Shown: positions 36,301 through 51,300, numbered from the stretch's first letter. The stretch: DNA of 64,000 bases from Corbicula japonica (GCA_038501625.1 JAZAYU010000053.1:3706501-3770500); one strand, 5' to 3'. Numbers and translations: made by a program. Notes: generated from the sequence alone by a model not told the origin.

Positions 36301-39300
36301 CCTGTTTCACCAGAAACAGAAGCTCGTACATACTAGTGCGGATGAGGTAGCCAGTGTCACTGCACACATTTACATAACCGATAGCACAGTCCACTTGGTC
36401 TAAGGACAATCAGCTGGCAATTACGCCTACTGAAGTTCCTTTTGACCCAAGTGCTTCACCACAAACATAACGTGCCTTACAGTTGTTCACCATTTATTCA
36501 CAAAGTTCCAAGCTCATTGCACCTTTCAACACAAATCGCTTAAGGCCCTCTAGCAAGTTATCTGAGGCGATCCCACATTTTCGAACAACGTGTCATAGTG
36601 TACATATTGTATAGTCTTGTACATTTACCAATCATCGTTGGAGTTGTTTTGTACTCCGTCCAAATTGAGAATCCCCCTGTAAATATATTCCCATTACCAA
36701 GTACACCTGACGCGACACGTTACAAATTTGGTGGCAGCGGTGGGATTGCCATCTTAAGCAACCTTTTATTATCCTCTCTTTAAGGGCTATGTCAAAGTTA
36801 AACAAGTTTTTAAAATAGATGACATAAATTAAACATTGTATGAGCAAGAGTTCTGCGTATCGAAATTAATAAAGCTAAATGTCAATCTTTTTCCAATGTA
36901 CAGTGGTACATGCCACTTGTCAGATTACATTAAAGCTCATTTCAACAAACTTGCCATTATTAACAATTGGACAGATAAGGACAAAGGTCTACATCTTGCA
37001 GTATTCCTGCGAGGCCAAGCCCAGTATGTTTTAAGTAACCTGGCAACTAGGTCAAACCATTATTGTGCACTTGTTTCTGCTTTAAAGGAACATTTTAAAC
37101 CCAAAAATCATATTTAGTTGTATTGAGTTCATCTTATTGAACATCGCAAAAAGCCAAAGAATCATTGTCACAGTAAGGTGATGACAATTAGTCTAACAAG
37201 AGGCAGCAGTGCTCAATCATTCATCTGAAATAATAAACAAAATCATGATTAACAGAACACATTGTTAACATTGCAAAAAGAGATACAGGCTATTAAAACG
37301 CCTGGAAGTGATCAGACACTTCAAACTTGCAATTCACCTGTCGTAAAAAGACTGGTCACATCTTAACTTATTGCAGAGCACGTCCAAAATAGGATGTGAG
37401 ATAAATGATCATCGTCATTTGTAAATATGTATAAAGACATATATTTTTTTTCTTTTAGTTTGATAAACATTGTATCATAAATGATTTTGTTAATTTTTCT
37501 TTGCGGGACGCAAAGTAATCGGAGGCGTGGGTAATGTAACGGCCGAGCACTACTAAAAATCATTTAATTTACCTTGTTCAATATAGATCCTAGTTGGGAT
37601 GATTGACCATCATCAAGAAATAATTATTCACATTCAGAACCATTTGCAAATTCGTCAAACAGCTTCACAATTCATTAATCTCTATGTAATTCAATGCATT
37701 TTGACATCTTCAACATCCGGGCATTTAGTAGCTTTTAGACCACACCGCAGAATTCATAAAATCATCAAATACTCAATATTCTGCATTAAAACCCACACCT
37801 TGTCTATTTTGTTATAATTAATTATCAAATCTATGTTTTATGCAATTATTTGTTTCTTTGTTTTGACACGTTGTTTGTATTTTCATTTTATGCGAAAATA
37901 ACAATTCTCCTCTTCAACTAAATTGCATTCTGGTACCTGGCATCAAAAGCCAGGACCCAATCAAGACTTATTATAAAAGGACCAACAGAGAAGAAATTTC
38001 GCATTCATTCGCCAGCTCTTCATCAGAGCGTTTTCAAAAATAGCCTACTACACTGCCAAGTGTACGATGACGGTGTCACCATTGGTGGGACCAGTGGCAG
38101 ACCATTGGCAAGAACCACAGGCAGATCTTTGGCAAGACCAAAGCAGACCTCTGGCACGACCTTTGGCAGACCATTGGCAATGCCTTTGGCTGACATTTGT
38201 CAGAGTGCACTTGGCATAACTAACCCTAACTTCATTTCATCAAATTATAAAGCACTGTGTATAACAGTCTCACAAATGAACAAACATTACCAAGGGCGAA
38301 TGAATGTCGTGAAAAACAAAGGCACCCAAACACTGTCACTCCAAAGTGACCCTGTCAATTTCAAATAGCTCCATCGGTTATTAAGACACAGTTCATACAC
38401 TGTGCACTTTGCTCAACTGTAAGCGCCAAAGTCGCCTTACCAGTTGTCATATAGCTACATTAGGGTGAATCGCCCTCTTGTAAAGTGTCATTAGATACTA
38501 TCTTATTCAGGACCAAGCGTCCACCTTGTCGTATTGCAAAATACCGACAATTCCTGTTTCACCAGAAAGAGAAGCCCGTACATACTAGTGCGGATGAGGT
38601 AGCCAGTGTCACTGCACACATTTACATAACCGATAGCACAGTCCACTTGGTCTAAGGACAATCAGCTGGCAATTACGCGTACTGAAGTTCCTTTTGACCC
38701 AAGTGCTTCACCACAAACATAACATGCCTTACAGTTGTTCACCATTTATTCACAAAGTTCCAAGCTCATTGCACCTTTCAACATTAATCACTTAAGGCCC
38801 TCTAGCAAGTTATCTGAGGCGATCCCACATTTTCGAACAACGTGTCATAGTGTACATATTGTATAGTTTTGTACATTTACCAATCATTGTTGGAGTCGTT
38901 TTGTACTCCGTCCAAATTGAGAATCCCCCTGTAAATATATTCCCATAACCAAGTACACCTGACGCGACACGTTACACAGTTACAAATAAGCAATCTGATT
39001 AAAATCATCTCCTGAAAACTGCTTTGCTATAAATCATGCTTCCTGTGTTAACAATTTCTAAAAATAGTAATCAGGGAAAACTGTTATAGCTTATGTACGG
39101 TGTCTGCGAACCTTCTTCAGATCTAACTTTTTGTTAGATCTTTAGTGAGTTTGACAAATTACTATCCTGCAGTCTGTGGGCTAGAATTGTGGTTCTCATA
39201 AGTGCTTATTCGCACCAGGAAATACACCTATATCCTTTTGTAATAACACAGTAGTTCTATACAAGGCCCTCATTCCACGATGGTATGGACCGAATTTTGA

Positions 39301-42300
39301 CCCCATTCCCCTCCCCAAATAAATATATTTTTGCCCTATTTCTAAAACAAATTCCCCTCTAAAGAATTTCTTGTGTGTTTTGTATGCCTTAAGCAGAAGA
39401 CTCTTAACAATATCATTTTGAAATTGGCTTTTTTGCAAAATAGAATATGCAATATAATAACAATTTATGGGTATTTTTGTTAATAGAATATTATAAATAA
39501 AAATCTTTTTTATTTAAGCAAGTACATTGTTATTGTAAATGCTTTGATTGTTATAATCGATGACTGATCGAAAAGGGTTGTTCCATTATTTACGATGATC
39601 AATTATGATTTTTGTCTGATTAAGAAAACCTACAAAGTTGAGTGCTGATTTGATCAGTCAATTTAAAGATAATTTTTAGTATTAGCACACAAGAAGTAAC
39701 TTAGCTGATTATTAAAGCAATTAAAAACAAAAACCTAAAGGCTTTATTTTGTTTACTGAGGTACCGTACATGTGTTGCTCTTTTTTACAAAAGTGAACAG
39801 AGAAGATCCTGATCAGATTGCATGGACATGCTGTCTTATCTGGATCTACACTGTTCGCCCACACCATTTGGATGTATGGAAGAAGTTTTAAGGAGATCAA
39901 CCTGTCACTGGGTCAAATACCCGGTAAAAGAAAAAACTGAAAAATTAATTGTTTGCTTTACAAGTTTAACAAGTATTTTTGTAGCTTTTTGATCTTACAG
40001 TTTTACAAAGCAAGAAAAAGAGTCTTTAAGACATGAAAACAGTATGGTCTGTTTGTTCAAATGAGTTATTAAGATTGGTTTGAAACCTGTGCAATATACA
40101 GATGTATGAGGAGGGGGCAACCGTCATTCTCTTATCATGCTTTTAATAAATATTTATTTAAATTGAAAAAATGACTTTGTTTGATAAATTATATATTTTT
40201 CTTAAAGGACTGGGAATAGGAAACCAACAGGAAATTATTAGCCGTGCTGTTATGAACAATCAGCGGCCAGATATGACAAAGTTATTGAGTCAGTGTCCAC
40301 AGGAAGTAAAAGATATGATCCGACTCTCATGGGATATGGAGCCTAATCGGAGACCGTCATTCAAAGGTTACATAATATTTCTTAATTCTTATTGTTTCTG
40401 TTATAAAGGTGCATGTATTAGAGCTGGCTAGAAGTCATTAAAACAACTGTTCCTTTTAGTGAAATAAAATATTAGTTACATTTCATCCTTGTTTCTTCCA
40501 GTCCAAACAGTCCACAGACTTGAGAAACCTTGTCTTTAAACTGGTTCAGCCAAAAACAAACTTAGATCTGTTTAAGGGTGGCTATCCCATTACATTACCA
40601 TCGTGAAAGCTCCCTTTGAAATAGAAGATAACATGGGCAAAATGAATATTATAAATTACTGTATATCTAGTCAAGTTGCATTGTTTTCCTTCTTTTGAAT
40701 GTTTTTGCTTAGTGCTATTGTCAAGAGGTTCCAGCTGATCTAGCTCAAAAGTCAAAACCTAATATGAAAACATCCAGTGAACCTTAACAGACATCCTGAA
40801 AGTTGCCAGACCGAAGGACCTGTCTGGTAGAATTAGGGCCAGTCAGATATTATTTCTTATATTATCAGACCAAATGTCAGACAAAAATTTGAACTTCTAA
40901 TACTTGCTTATTCCTTTTAACATGTTTCGGTTTGACAGAATTTGTTTTGGTCAGACAGATTTTTGCATCTTGTCTGACCAAATGTCTGACTTATTTTTTC
41001 AACTTTTGGGAAGTCTGACCTATACTTGACAAACATCTTCCTGTTCAGAACCATTCACTGCATCAATTACCTGCCAGCTGTATAAACCAGTTATCTAATA
41101 TACCAGTTGGCATTGGATGTATAAGATGATGTCAGTTGACATGGTTGATTCAAACGAGGATTATTTTCTAAATTTTGAAAAGTACACAGACAATACAATG
41201 TAGTGTTACTGTAGTGTTTGCTGGACTCAGTTTGATTTTTTCTGATTTTATTTTTTGTATTTTTTAACCTGTTACTCAAAGGGATATGATCTGGATTACA
41301 TCCCATAATGGATGACCAGTGTAGATCTATGCAGTCTGCTCAGTATCTACACTGTTTGCTTCTTGGTCAGAAATAACAAGATGAATCTAAAAGTGAACTG
41401 TGTAGAACCTGATCTGACTGCAGGGTATTTAGGCTAATCTGGATCTAGACTTGTTTTACATGTGTTAAAAGACATATCCATGGAGAGGGTTACTGTGGTT
41501 GGGAGCAGGATTGTCCAGCAGAAGCCAGCTTTGAGAAAACACAGACTTCCCACACACACAACATAATTATCCTGCCTCGTTAAAAATTATTTTTAACAGA
41601 GCTAGATGTTCAATTTTTAGACAACTTAGACAAGACATGTAAACATGTAAAAGATATCAAGAATGATCTAAATGGTATGTGATGATACTTTTAACTATAT
41701 TTCAGTTTAACAATTTTTCCTTTCTAATAACTTAATTACAGTTGAACAAGTTTTGTTTGTCTGTAATTTTACAATTCTATTTTCAGCTCTTGAAAATTAC
41801 ATCATACCATTGTTTAACAGAATGCTAATCCACATACCTGAATCAATAGCTCACATCAGAAATGATATGGTAAGTTTTTTATACCCCCACAAACGAAGTT
41901 TGAGGGGGTATATAGGAGTGAGCTTGTCGGTCGGTCTGTCAGTCTGTCGGTCGGTCGGTCGGATTCTTCGTTTCCAGATGATAACTCATGAAAGGCTTGA
42001 CAGAATTAAATAATTTTTGGTACACAGGTTTATCGTCATAAGATACAGGTCAAGTTCGATTTTGGGGCTGGTGGGATCAGTGTCAAGGTCACTGTTACTA
42101 AAAATAGAAAAATGGTTTCCGGATGATAACTCATGAAACACTTCACAGATTTAATCCTTGTTTGGTAAATAGATGTAACATCACAAGGTACAGGTCAAGT
42201 TCGACTTTGGGGCTGGTGGGGTCAATGTCAAGGTCAGTATTACTAAAAATAGAAAAAGGGTTTCCAGATAATAACTCGTGAAAAACTTTACAGATTAAAT

Positions 42301-45300
42301 CCTGTTTTGGTACATATATGTAATATCAGAAGATACAGGTCGAGTTCGACTTTGGGGCCTGAGGGGTCAGTGTCAAGGTCACTGTAACTTAAAAAAGAAA
42401 AATTGTTTCTGGACTATAACTCATGAAATACTTCATAGATTTAATTATTTTTTGGGACACAGATGTAACATAACAAGATAAAGATTAGGTTTGACTTTGG
42501 GGCCTGTGGGTTCAAGGTCAAGGTCACTGTTATTTAAACTTCAAAACTTCGTTTCCACTCAGTAACTATAGCTTGGAATGAGATTCTTAAATGAAATTTG
42601 GTGTATTGATGGTTTTTGTGAAGATGACTTTTGGGATTCAAGGCCTGTGGGGTCAAGGTCACTGTTACTAAAAATAGAAAATAAACTGTATGCTCAATAA
42701 CTTTGGTTCAGAATGAGATATTGTGATGAAAATTGCTATATAGGTAGTGTCTGTGAAGACGAAACCTGGTATTGAAATTGGGCCTGATGGGGTCAAGGTC
42801 ACTGTTACTAAAAATAGAAAAAATGGTTTCTGGATGATTTCTTATAAACAATGTTTGGCACACAGTTCTTAGATAAAAGTTAGATAAAGGCCACTGTTAC
42901 TAACATATTTAAACCATTTCTGCTCAATAAATTTAGAAGGAATGAGATATTGTGATGAATTTTGCTGAATATGTGGCTACTGTGAAGACGACACTTTGGA
43001 TTGAAAGTGGGGCACATTATGCCATTGATTCGAAGCATTCCCAGTTCAATTATCAAGCATACATGTGGGGGTATTTAATCACTTTCAGTGATAATTCTAG
43101 TTTTTAAAGTAGTTAAAAAATTATTCTTATGACCATCTATGTTTGGTTGTTAACAACCAGGGTAAGACTTGTTGTTCTGCTACAAGGAGTAAGACTGTAG
43201 TGGAACACATGGCAAGGCTGTTCGCTTTGCTATCCAGCAAAAGGCAGGTCGTTTGATGTCAATAATAAATTGTTGGTTAGGTACTAATGGTAAGACTGGT
43301 TGCATTGATATACAGGGTATGGTTGGTTGTTTTGAAACCCAGAACAAGGCTGGTTCGTTTTGATTCCTGGTGACTGTTGCTTTGAAATCCAGGGCAAGAC
43401 TGGTTGCTTTGTTAGCCAGGGAAATACTGATTGCCTAGATAAACAAGGCAAGGCTGGTTGCTTTGACAGCCAGGGCAGGACTGGTTGCTTAGATAAACAT
43501 GGCATGCTGGTTGCTTTGAATGCGAGGGTCAAGGCCGATTGCTTTGATACCCAGAGTAAGAATGTTTGTTTCGCTATCCAGGGCAAGACTGGTTGCTGAG
43601 ATGGTAAAATTTGCTTAGGGTGTTTACTTTAAGTCTTATAGTTGAGTGTTTAATACAAAAGGGAAACCCAAAGATTTTTTTGTTCTCAATCTTGCAATGC
43701 TCACTTACGCCTAGTTTTAGTAGGTGTTATTAAATGCACATAACAGCATAAATCCCTGTGCAAAAATCTCAACATTCTCAAACAACCTAATAATTATGAG
43801 AGAGACCACAAGTTTATACAATGTGATCAATTTCTACAACAACACCACAAACCATAATTCATGAAAATCTTTATAATCAGAGCTGTTATCTGGTAATAAT
43901 CTTTTTTCATTTAAGTATGTATAAATTTTGTTTCAAAAACTGAATTCGTACAGGTTAATGATGTCAGTCAGCATTGACTTAAGGTAGTCTAACTGTAATG
44001 CTTTCCCGCGCATAAATTTGCGACGTCGTCAAACATCGGCTCGCTTTTGGTGACTTCCGACGCTACTCGTCAGAGCCGATAGTAATCGAAGCGACATCGA
44101 TTATTGTCGACTGTTAGTGACAGGTAACCGAGTATTCCCGACATTCGAGAAAAATGCGCGGGAAATCATTACAGTTAGACTAACTTAATGAGAACAAAAC
44201 AGGAAAAATACTTTGAAATACTTTGAAATATTTTCTTTATGTTCCTTATTTCCATAAGTCTTAAATCTTAAGGTCGTAGGAATGCCAATTCACTAAGGCT
44301 AAAAAAATGATGTTCCCAAATTTTGCACTGGTTACCAGTTGTACAAAGCATAAGGCAATGTAAACACGGGAAAAAACCAGACTGGTAAAATCTAAATTTT
44401 TCAATTGTACTTATTTTTACTATGAATTTGCTAATATTGAATGATTGTAACAAACTGTCCAGGTTTTCTAATTACATGTATGTGTAACATCATTCTGAAC
44501 ATTTTTTCAGTTGTTTTATTAAAAATTAAGGATACACTTTACAGCTCTAGTGTTTGATAATTGGTAAAATGAATGTGTGATCCGTGATTACTGATTGTTG
44601 TATTCTGGCAGGATCCTGATGATGAGAGGTACATTGAAACCAGTAATTTTGACACTACTGGAGGGGGAGTAGCAGTGGCCAATGGTATACCAGTATATCC
44701 TAGCTCACCAGATGGTCCCGCTGATAGTAAACCGGCAGGTGTCCCTAGTGATGGTGCTGAAGGTATTCCAGGCAAAGGTGATGCTGAAAGAGACACTGAA
44801 GGCTTAGATAGTAAACTTAGACAAGATGGTCTAGAATCTACTGAAAGAAGCTTTGAAGGTCTGGCAATAGGAACAAGAGATCATCACATGAAACATCCCT
44901 TCCATCAGAGAGCTGTCAATCTACCACAGCCTTTGCAAGAGGGTAGGAGCAGTAATGACCAGTCCAAAAATAATCCTTATGATCATGTGCCCATTGTTGA
45001 AACAGGTCAGCAAGAAACTGGGGGCGGCACACTAACAAATGATGCTCAACCAAGTGACAGCTTCTCAGGAATATTTAGCTTACAAAGTAAACGATACATT
45101 CCTGGAAATCAGTTACCACCTATAATTCATGGACAACCAGCTTTAGTTAGGACAAATGAGGACTCTTTTGGAATCTGTGGAAGACATCGAGAAGATGGAA
45201 ATGGATTGCATAGAAGGAGGGATGAATCTTTTGGTATTGCTGTTAGATCTACAGATCCAGAACATGAGATGAACAGAGGACAAAGAGAACAGTCCCAGAA

Positions 45301-48300
45301 CCAGCATCCAGGGCCAGCTCAAGAGAATGTGAACACTGGTTTTGGAAATCTGGTAGAATCAAATCCAGATCTCTTGAGAGAAATGATCAATCATCCAGAG
45401 GCTTTAGAGAATTATAATGGGTTGGTAACTAACTTTCTCTGTTTATAACATACAGATTTTGAAGCAAACTTTGTCTTATTGCTTTAAGATTTGGGCTTAT
45501 TTCCGCATGGCTTATGTTTGTTGGCTAAGGATTTCAACCAATGTCCTGTAAATCTGGCTTGCTTCATTTCTGAAGAATTATACCCTTTCTATACCCTTCA
45601 TCTTAAAACATTTTTCAAAGCTTATGTAAATTAAGTGTTTTACACCCATTTCAACTGTATCATGTGACTGGTACAAGCCAGATGCCCCCTCCACTACCTA
45701 CACCTGTATCTTAAATAAAGCATTGTGGGGCAACACAGGGTCTTCCTTCACTTTAAGGTAGATATTGTATTGGGTGTGAAATCAAATCCATTGAGTATTC
45801 AAATAAACAACCTGTTGATTGCTCGTTAAACAAGCTCAGAAATATATTAAATTATTTATCTTAAAATTGAAAGATACTAACTAAATTAAAATCATAATTC
45901 CATGCCAAAAGGTTAAAGTCTGTCTGTCCATACATCCATCTGTTCATCCATTCATCTGTCTGTGCACCTGTTTGAAAAGTGATTTTAACAGATTTTAATT
46001 GTTACGACGTATCCAAGTGCATATTTTAGTCATGTTGTAGTTAGCCTGAACTATTGTCATTATATTGTTTATATCTATTTTCACAACATATAGAACATAC
46101 AGAGAACATTTCTAAGTGCAAATCCTTCTAAATTGTGTAAGATATTTTCCTGAACATTGGCCAGAAGTATTGTTATGAAGTGCTCTAGTATATATCGTCT
46201 TGGTTAATTTGTGTCAAATTTGCCCAAGTTACTTTTCTCACATTAGTTTTTATGTTTCCCAAAATGCTGTCTTGCCCTTCGGTAATTCCATCATTTCACC
46301 TTCTCTTCTCAGTAACTGGAAAACAACAAATATGTTTACTTTGACTTGATTTGTGGTCTTAATTTATATGAATGTGTATCAGGAAAATGTGGCTTTGAAT
46401 ATATGTTAACACCAGTACTAGTGTCAGGTTGTATTACTACTGATTTCGATTTCAGATTTTGGCTTGCTGCCAAAACATCAAACGCTTGGCGTGGTGACTG
46501 ATATTTTCGGGAAGTAGCAGCAAAATTTAATTGACAGAATGCTGTGCATAGTTAATCATGCCTTCAGGTTGCTTTACTAAAGCCAGGCCTTTTGTTATGC
46601 CATCAGTGTAACATGCATCATAAAAATCTTTAAAAAGCACCAGTTTCAGTTAAACTTCCACAAGCGTCAAAAATGTTATCAACAGCTACACCTTGTTTGG
46701 AAGAAGAACGCTGCATCATCTGATTGGTGCGGCAGTTCAAAAGTAGTCGCCTGACATACACAGAGATCTGCAAGTTTTGAAGTGTTGCAGTGCAACAAAA
46801 GTTTGTGGAGGTCACTCGCTGGGTCAAAATCTGTTTGAAATCGAAATCTGTAGTATCTTATGACTTGCTTTATTTTGAGCATCAGTGGTTATTAAAACAT
46901 TCATAACTACAAAAACTGTGATTAGTTTTGCATGATATTAGTAACATTCACTCATTAGATTTCACACTTTATGAAAAGAAAAGACTTCAAATTCACTTTG
47001 TGACTTTTGGCCAAATCCATTTTATTCATAAGCCTTATTATGTCAGACATAGCCTCATATGAAAAACAGTTCTGTACACATCAGCTCTTTAGCCATATGC
47101 ACTGTCATTGATTCAACTTAATGATGTGATTTCAATGACTGATGCCAGCCTTTTGAAGGCACCTTTTCCAAGAAATGAAGTGTTCTTCAAACAAAACACA
47201 GCTTTCTGTATAGGCTTATACATGTACTTTCAGTGGTTTGTTGAAGTAGTTTCACCCACTAATGTTGGAATTATTTTTTCAATTTTCTTATAGATGTGTC
47301 TGGTACTTCCATAACTGAAGGCCATGTAGTTTTCTCAATTTAAAAAATTGATCTTTTCTAATGATGTCTGTTCTCATTTTAGCCTTACTAGTCCTCCAAA
47401 TAATGTAGAGTCTGCTAATGAAAGAACAGCTACTCTACAGACACCTGCGGTTGCTGCTGCTGGGGATGGAGTGACGCCAGTTCAGAGGACATTTTCTAAC
47501 TCGATCTACGTCCCTCAGACAGCAGAGTTATTTAACAGCCCCCAGGCTTCACAGTCGGATGACGCACCCAATCATCATACACATGCTAGTGAAGATGTCC
47601 CGCCACAGGATTCTCAAGAAAATGCATATCAGGTTAATGGGATGGCACATCTTCCACCTCCAACGACACCAAATGCTGAGCTACCGGACAGTATTCAACA
47701 GCATCAAGAATCTAATAAGTATACTTATTTTGAACTAAGATTTAGTACAACCCTTATCTCTGTTTGTTAAGATCCACTGATCTGTAACCTGCTGTTGAAA
47801 ATATTTTGATAATTTTCAGTTTCATTGATTAGATAGTAGAAAGGCAAAACAGGATGGCCCTTTACTACAGTCAAAATTCAAAATGCAGCAAGTAAAAATA
47901 TGGAAGGCCTGAATTTCTGATTTGAATTTTTTTTCGAAATTGACAACAGGTTTCTATCTTGAATAAATATTATCCAGTCTTCATGAAACCTAAAATATAT
48001 GTAAGTGGGCACAATAAGAAGGCCAAGTTTGATAGTCAGACAAGATTTATATCTGTGTGAAAAATTAGAATCGGCCAAACTTAGTCAGAAAATGCTTACC
48101 GGTATCTGATCTTTTTGAAACTTCAAATGAATGTCTTCCAGCAGAATTTGCTGGTTGAAAACCAGCTGAACCTTATCAGTTATGCCTGTTAGTTTTAGAA
48201 AATTGACAAATAAAAATTGTCCCAATTTTATCTTGAACAAATTTTATCTGACTTAATGAAACTTGAAATGAATTTTGTTTAGGCATAATGTCACAACCAA

Positions 48301-51300
48301 ATTCATGTGCTGTAGCAGTCAGGTCTTTCCAGCAGTGCCAGAGTTGTGGCCCTTGACTACTGAATTATGATCAACATTTGGCATTGCTCAAACTCACATG
48401 CTCATTTCAACCAACTATATGCAAGAAAACGATTTGTTCTAGCCCTGTTTGTGCAGTTTGATGGGATATAACTTAACTTGTTTTTCTGGACTTTTGTCAT
48501 ATGTATTCTGCACTATGCCATTCAATCATTTTATTTTGGCAGGTATTCGTTTAATATGTGAAGAAAAAGTAACAATGTTTTTGCATACACAAACTAATCT
48601 GATGTGATTTTATATATCCATGATATAATGATTTTCCATACTGACACCAAACAGTAACCACACAAGAAAAAAGGGACAAGGTTAAGTTGTGTTCAGTAAA
48701 GCTCATTTCATATACTTTCTTTTAAGGATTGAATTGATATTCGATGATCTCCATTTGGGTATGGAAAACAGTTGAGTTGTTTAAAGTGTGTGAAGCCCGA
48801 AGGGCTTCACGCATACTTTAAACAATCCAACTGTGTTTCATACCCAAATGGAAATCATCGAATATCGATTCAATCCTTACATTTACACTCATTAAAAATC
48901 TCATTAACACAGAAATAACTAGAAGAATTTGTGATATTACGGCTTTTTCGAATGGCTGTTGGAACAGCTAGGTTGACGACAAAGTGAATGACGGCACGCT
49001 TTTTCGCAGCAACTCATGACAAAACGTGCGTGCACGGCGACGTCACACGTCATAACATTGTGCAACGTCCAATAAATTGTGAACGGTTCTACTATAGCCA
49101 TGCCTTTTAAATTATTACGTCACACTGTTTACCATTGGAAATTATGATTCCTTAAATGAATAAGACTTCATCGTAGAGGACGAAGTTGAAGTGTAAATAT
49201 TCCTTGATGGATTTAAAATAATGAGGTTGCCTAAAGTTAAAAATGGCTTTCTAGAATGAGCAAAATTCAAGCACTTTGTGTTTTCATATGATTCATATTT
49301 ATGCGATTACCTGAAAGTAAGATATGCAAACATTAAATGCATAAGTAATTCTTGCACTCAATATGCAAAACATATTGTGGTGATTTTTTAGGTAACTGTA
49401 ACAGTTGTAACCCAAGCTGCAGTATTTTCTGTATAAAGGTTTCTGTCGCCTGGTAGCAGGTAGCAGGCAGATAGTGATCCTATTGTCTGGCAATAGTGGC
49501 TTCCAGTAGTCCCCTGACTTTAACATGAAACTTAATGTTGCCTATAACTTTGAAAGTACTTGTCCTATTCACATACTATTTGGAATATATCATTTGCATG
49601 AAACAGGCAATCAGTGGTAACAAGAATAAGAACTCCTTGTTTCACTATATTTATATTCATTTTAAACCCGGCAAATATCATCTGCATGAACTAAGCCATC
49701 AGTGACATTTAAAATGATAACACCTTTTTCACTATTTTTTGAGTTATGCCCCTTTCAAATGCAATTCTGTAGAACAACAATTTCTAGTTTCTTCATGACA
49801 TAATTGTTTATTTTGCAGGAACCTTGCTTCAAAAACAACAATGGGAGCAATAACAGTTGATCAATTTAGTGGTATGTGACCTGTTTATGATACAACTGCA
49901 TTGATGAGAATGAACAGTGTAGACTTTTGGGGTGACTATGTCACATGTCATTGTCACTATGATTAACAAAAAAAAAATGATATTCAGTTTTAAAAGGCAA
50001 ATTATTATTGATTTGCAGAGGGTAACAGCTAAATAGAATGAACGGCATATAAAGTCTAACATTTATGCACTTATAAGAAGACACAACTACGAACAGACAA
50101 CCAAATGAATTATATCTAATAAACTTTGTTTTAAAACTTGTATCAATTATCATAGAAAAGTCAGTTTCATTTTTGTTATTCTCAAATAGGTTTGTTCACT
50201 TTGATTTGACAGGTGCTCCTGGGCAAAGTGCAGTGGCTAATCTGAGAACTATAAGACAGAATAATGATGTTACTGAAGAGGACAGACAGGGAACTACACC
50301 ACCATTGCCACAGCAACCAACAACTGCTACTGCCAATACAGAACCTGGGGTGTTTCCAAGGCAACCAACAACACAGACTATCACTTTACAACCTAGGATG
50401 TTTCTCCAACCAGCTCAGCAATCCCATGTGCCTGGTCAGCCCAACAATTTTCAAACATCAACTGGTGCAACATTCTCCTGGCATGAGTCTGAGCAAAGCA
50501 TGGCGGATAATATAACCAGTGCAAAACGGAGATCACAGCAGATTTATCAGGTATACTTGAACACAAACAAAATAAAAACAGGAATAACAAAAAAGATAGG
50601 TTAAACTTAATTAGGCTTTAGTTGTCTACTAAAGGATTGTATTATGTCTTTTCCTACGTCATACATTTTAGACAGAATTTGAGAATATAATCACTCTACG
50701 TAAACGGAAACCATTTTATTCTATGTTACTTATTCATGCCAAGCTTGTAGTTTTGATAATTTGAAGATTTTTAGGGTGTTCACACTACTGTCAACTTGAA
50801 GACATGATTTTGACAATGAAAGCAGGACTAAGTTGTGGTTACATGTTGTCAAAATATCTGCAGTGAAAATAGAAATAAGACGATACTCAGAAATGAAATC
50901 AAGTGTCACATAAATATTAATAATTAACTTCTATATTTAACAATGTTAGAGTCAACTAGTTACATGTTATCTTTTGTATTGTATTGTTTCTGCAGAATGT
51001 AATAAACCCTTTCCTCCATAGATAAACCTTTATTGCATGTGCGAACAGTTTAGATCCAGATCAGCCTGCACATCCGTACCGTCTGATCAGGATCTAAACT
51101 GTTCGCTTTATTTGTCAGGTTATTTTTGACCATAATGCGACCAGTGCAGATCCTGATCAGACGGCATGGATGTTAAGGCTGATCTGGATCTACACTGATC
51201 GCACATGCTTAAAAATGCGTATTTATGGAGAAAAGTGTTAATATTATTGTCTCACTAGGATCAAAAAGGGGGTTCTGCAGACAAGCCCAGGCCATTATCT

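Larger units (their letters stand above)
35276..38976 (+). mobile_element. LTR retrotransposon, non-autonomous, in RIPK1 intron 4
   Basis: Two direct repeats of about 1.45 kb, TGTAACGG...CGTTACA, flanked by CAGT (35272-35275, 38977-38980). Internal region of only about 810 bp: a tRNA-Leu-type primer-binding site, a gag-like fragment and a purine-rich stretch (37521-37534). No protease, reverse transcriptase or integrase is seen. The LTRs differ at about 20-25 positions plus one 7-bp deletion (counted by eye), so insertion is fairly recent. It is in the same orientation as the host gene. Confidence 0.9.

Noticed and set aside
43284..43599. Overlapping open frames of about 80-100 codons on both strands
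   Set aside because: Both come from a minisatellite with unit length near a multiple of three.
44539..44796. 85-codon minus-strand frame
   Set aside because: Antisense shadow of RIPK1 exon 8.
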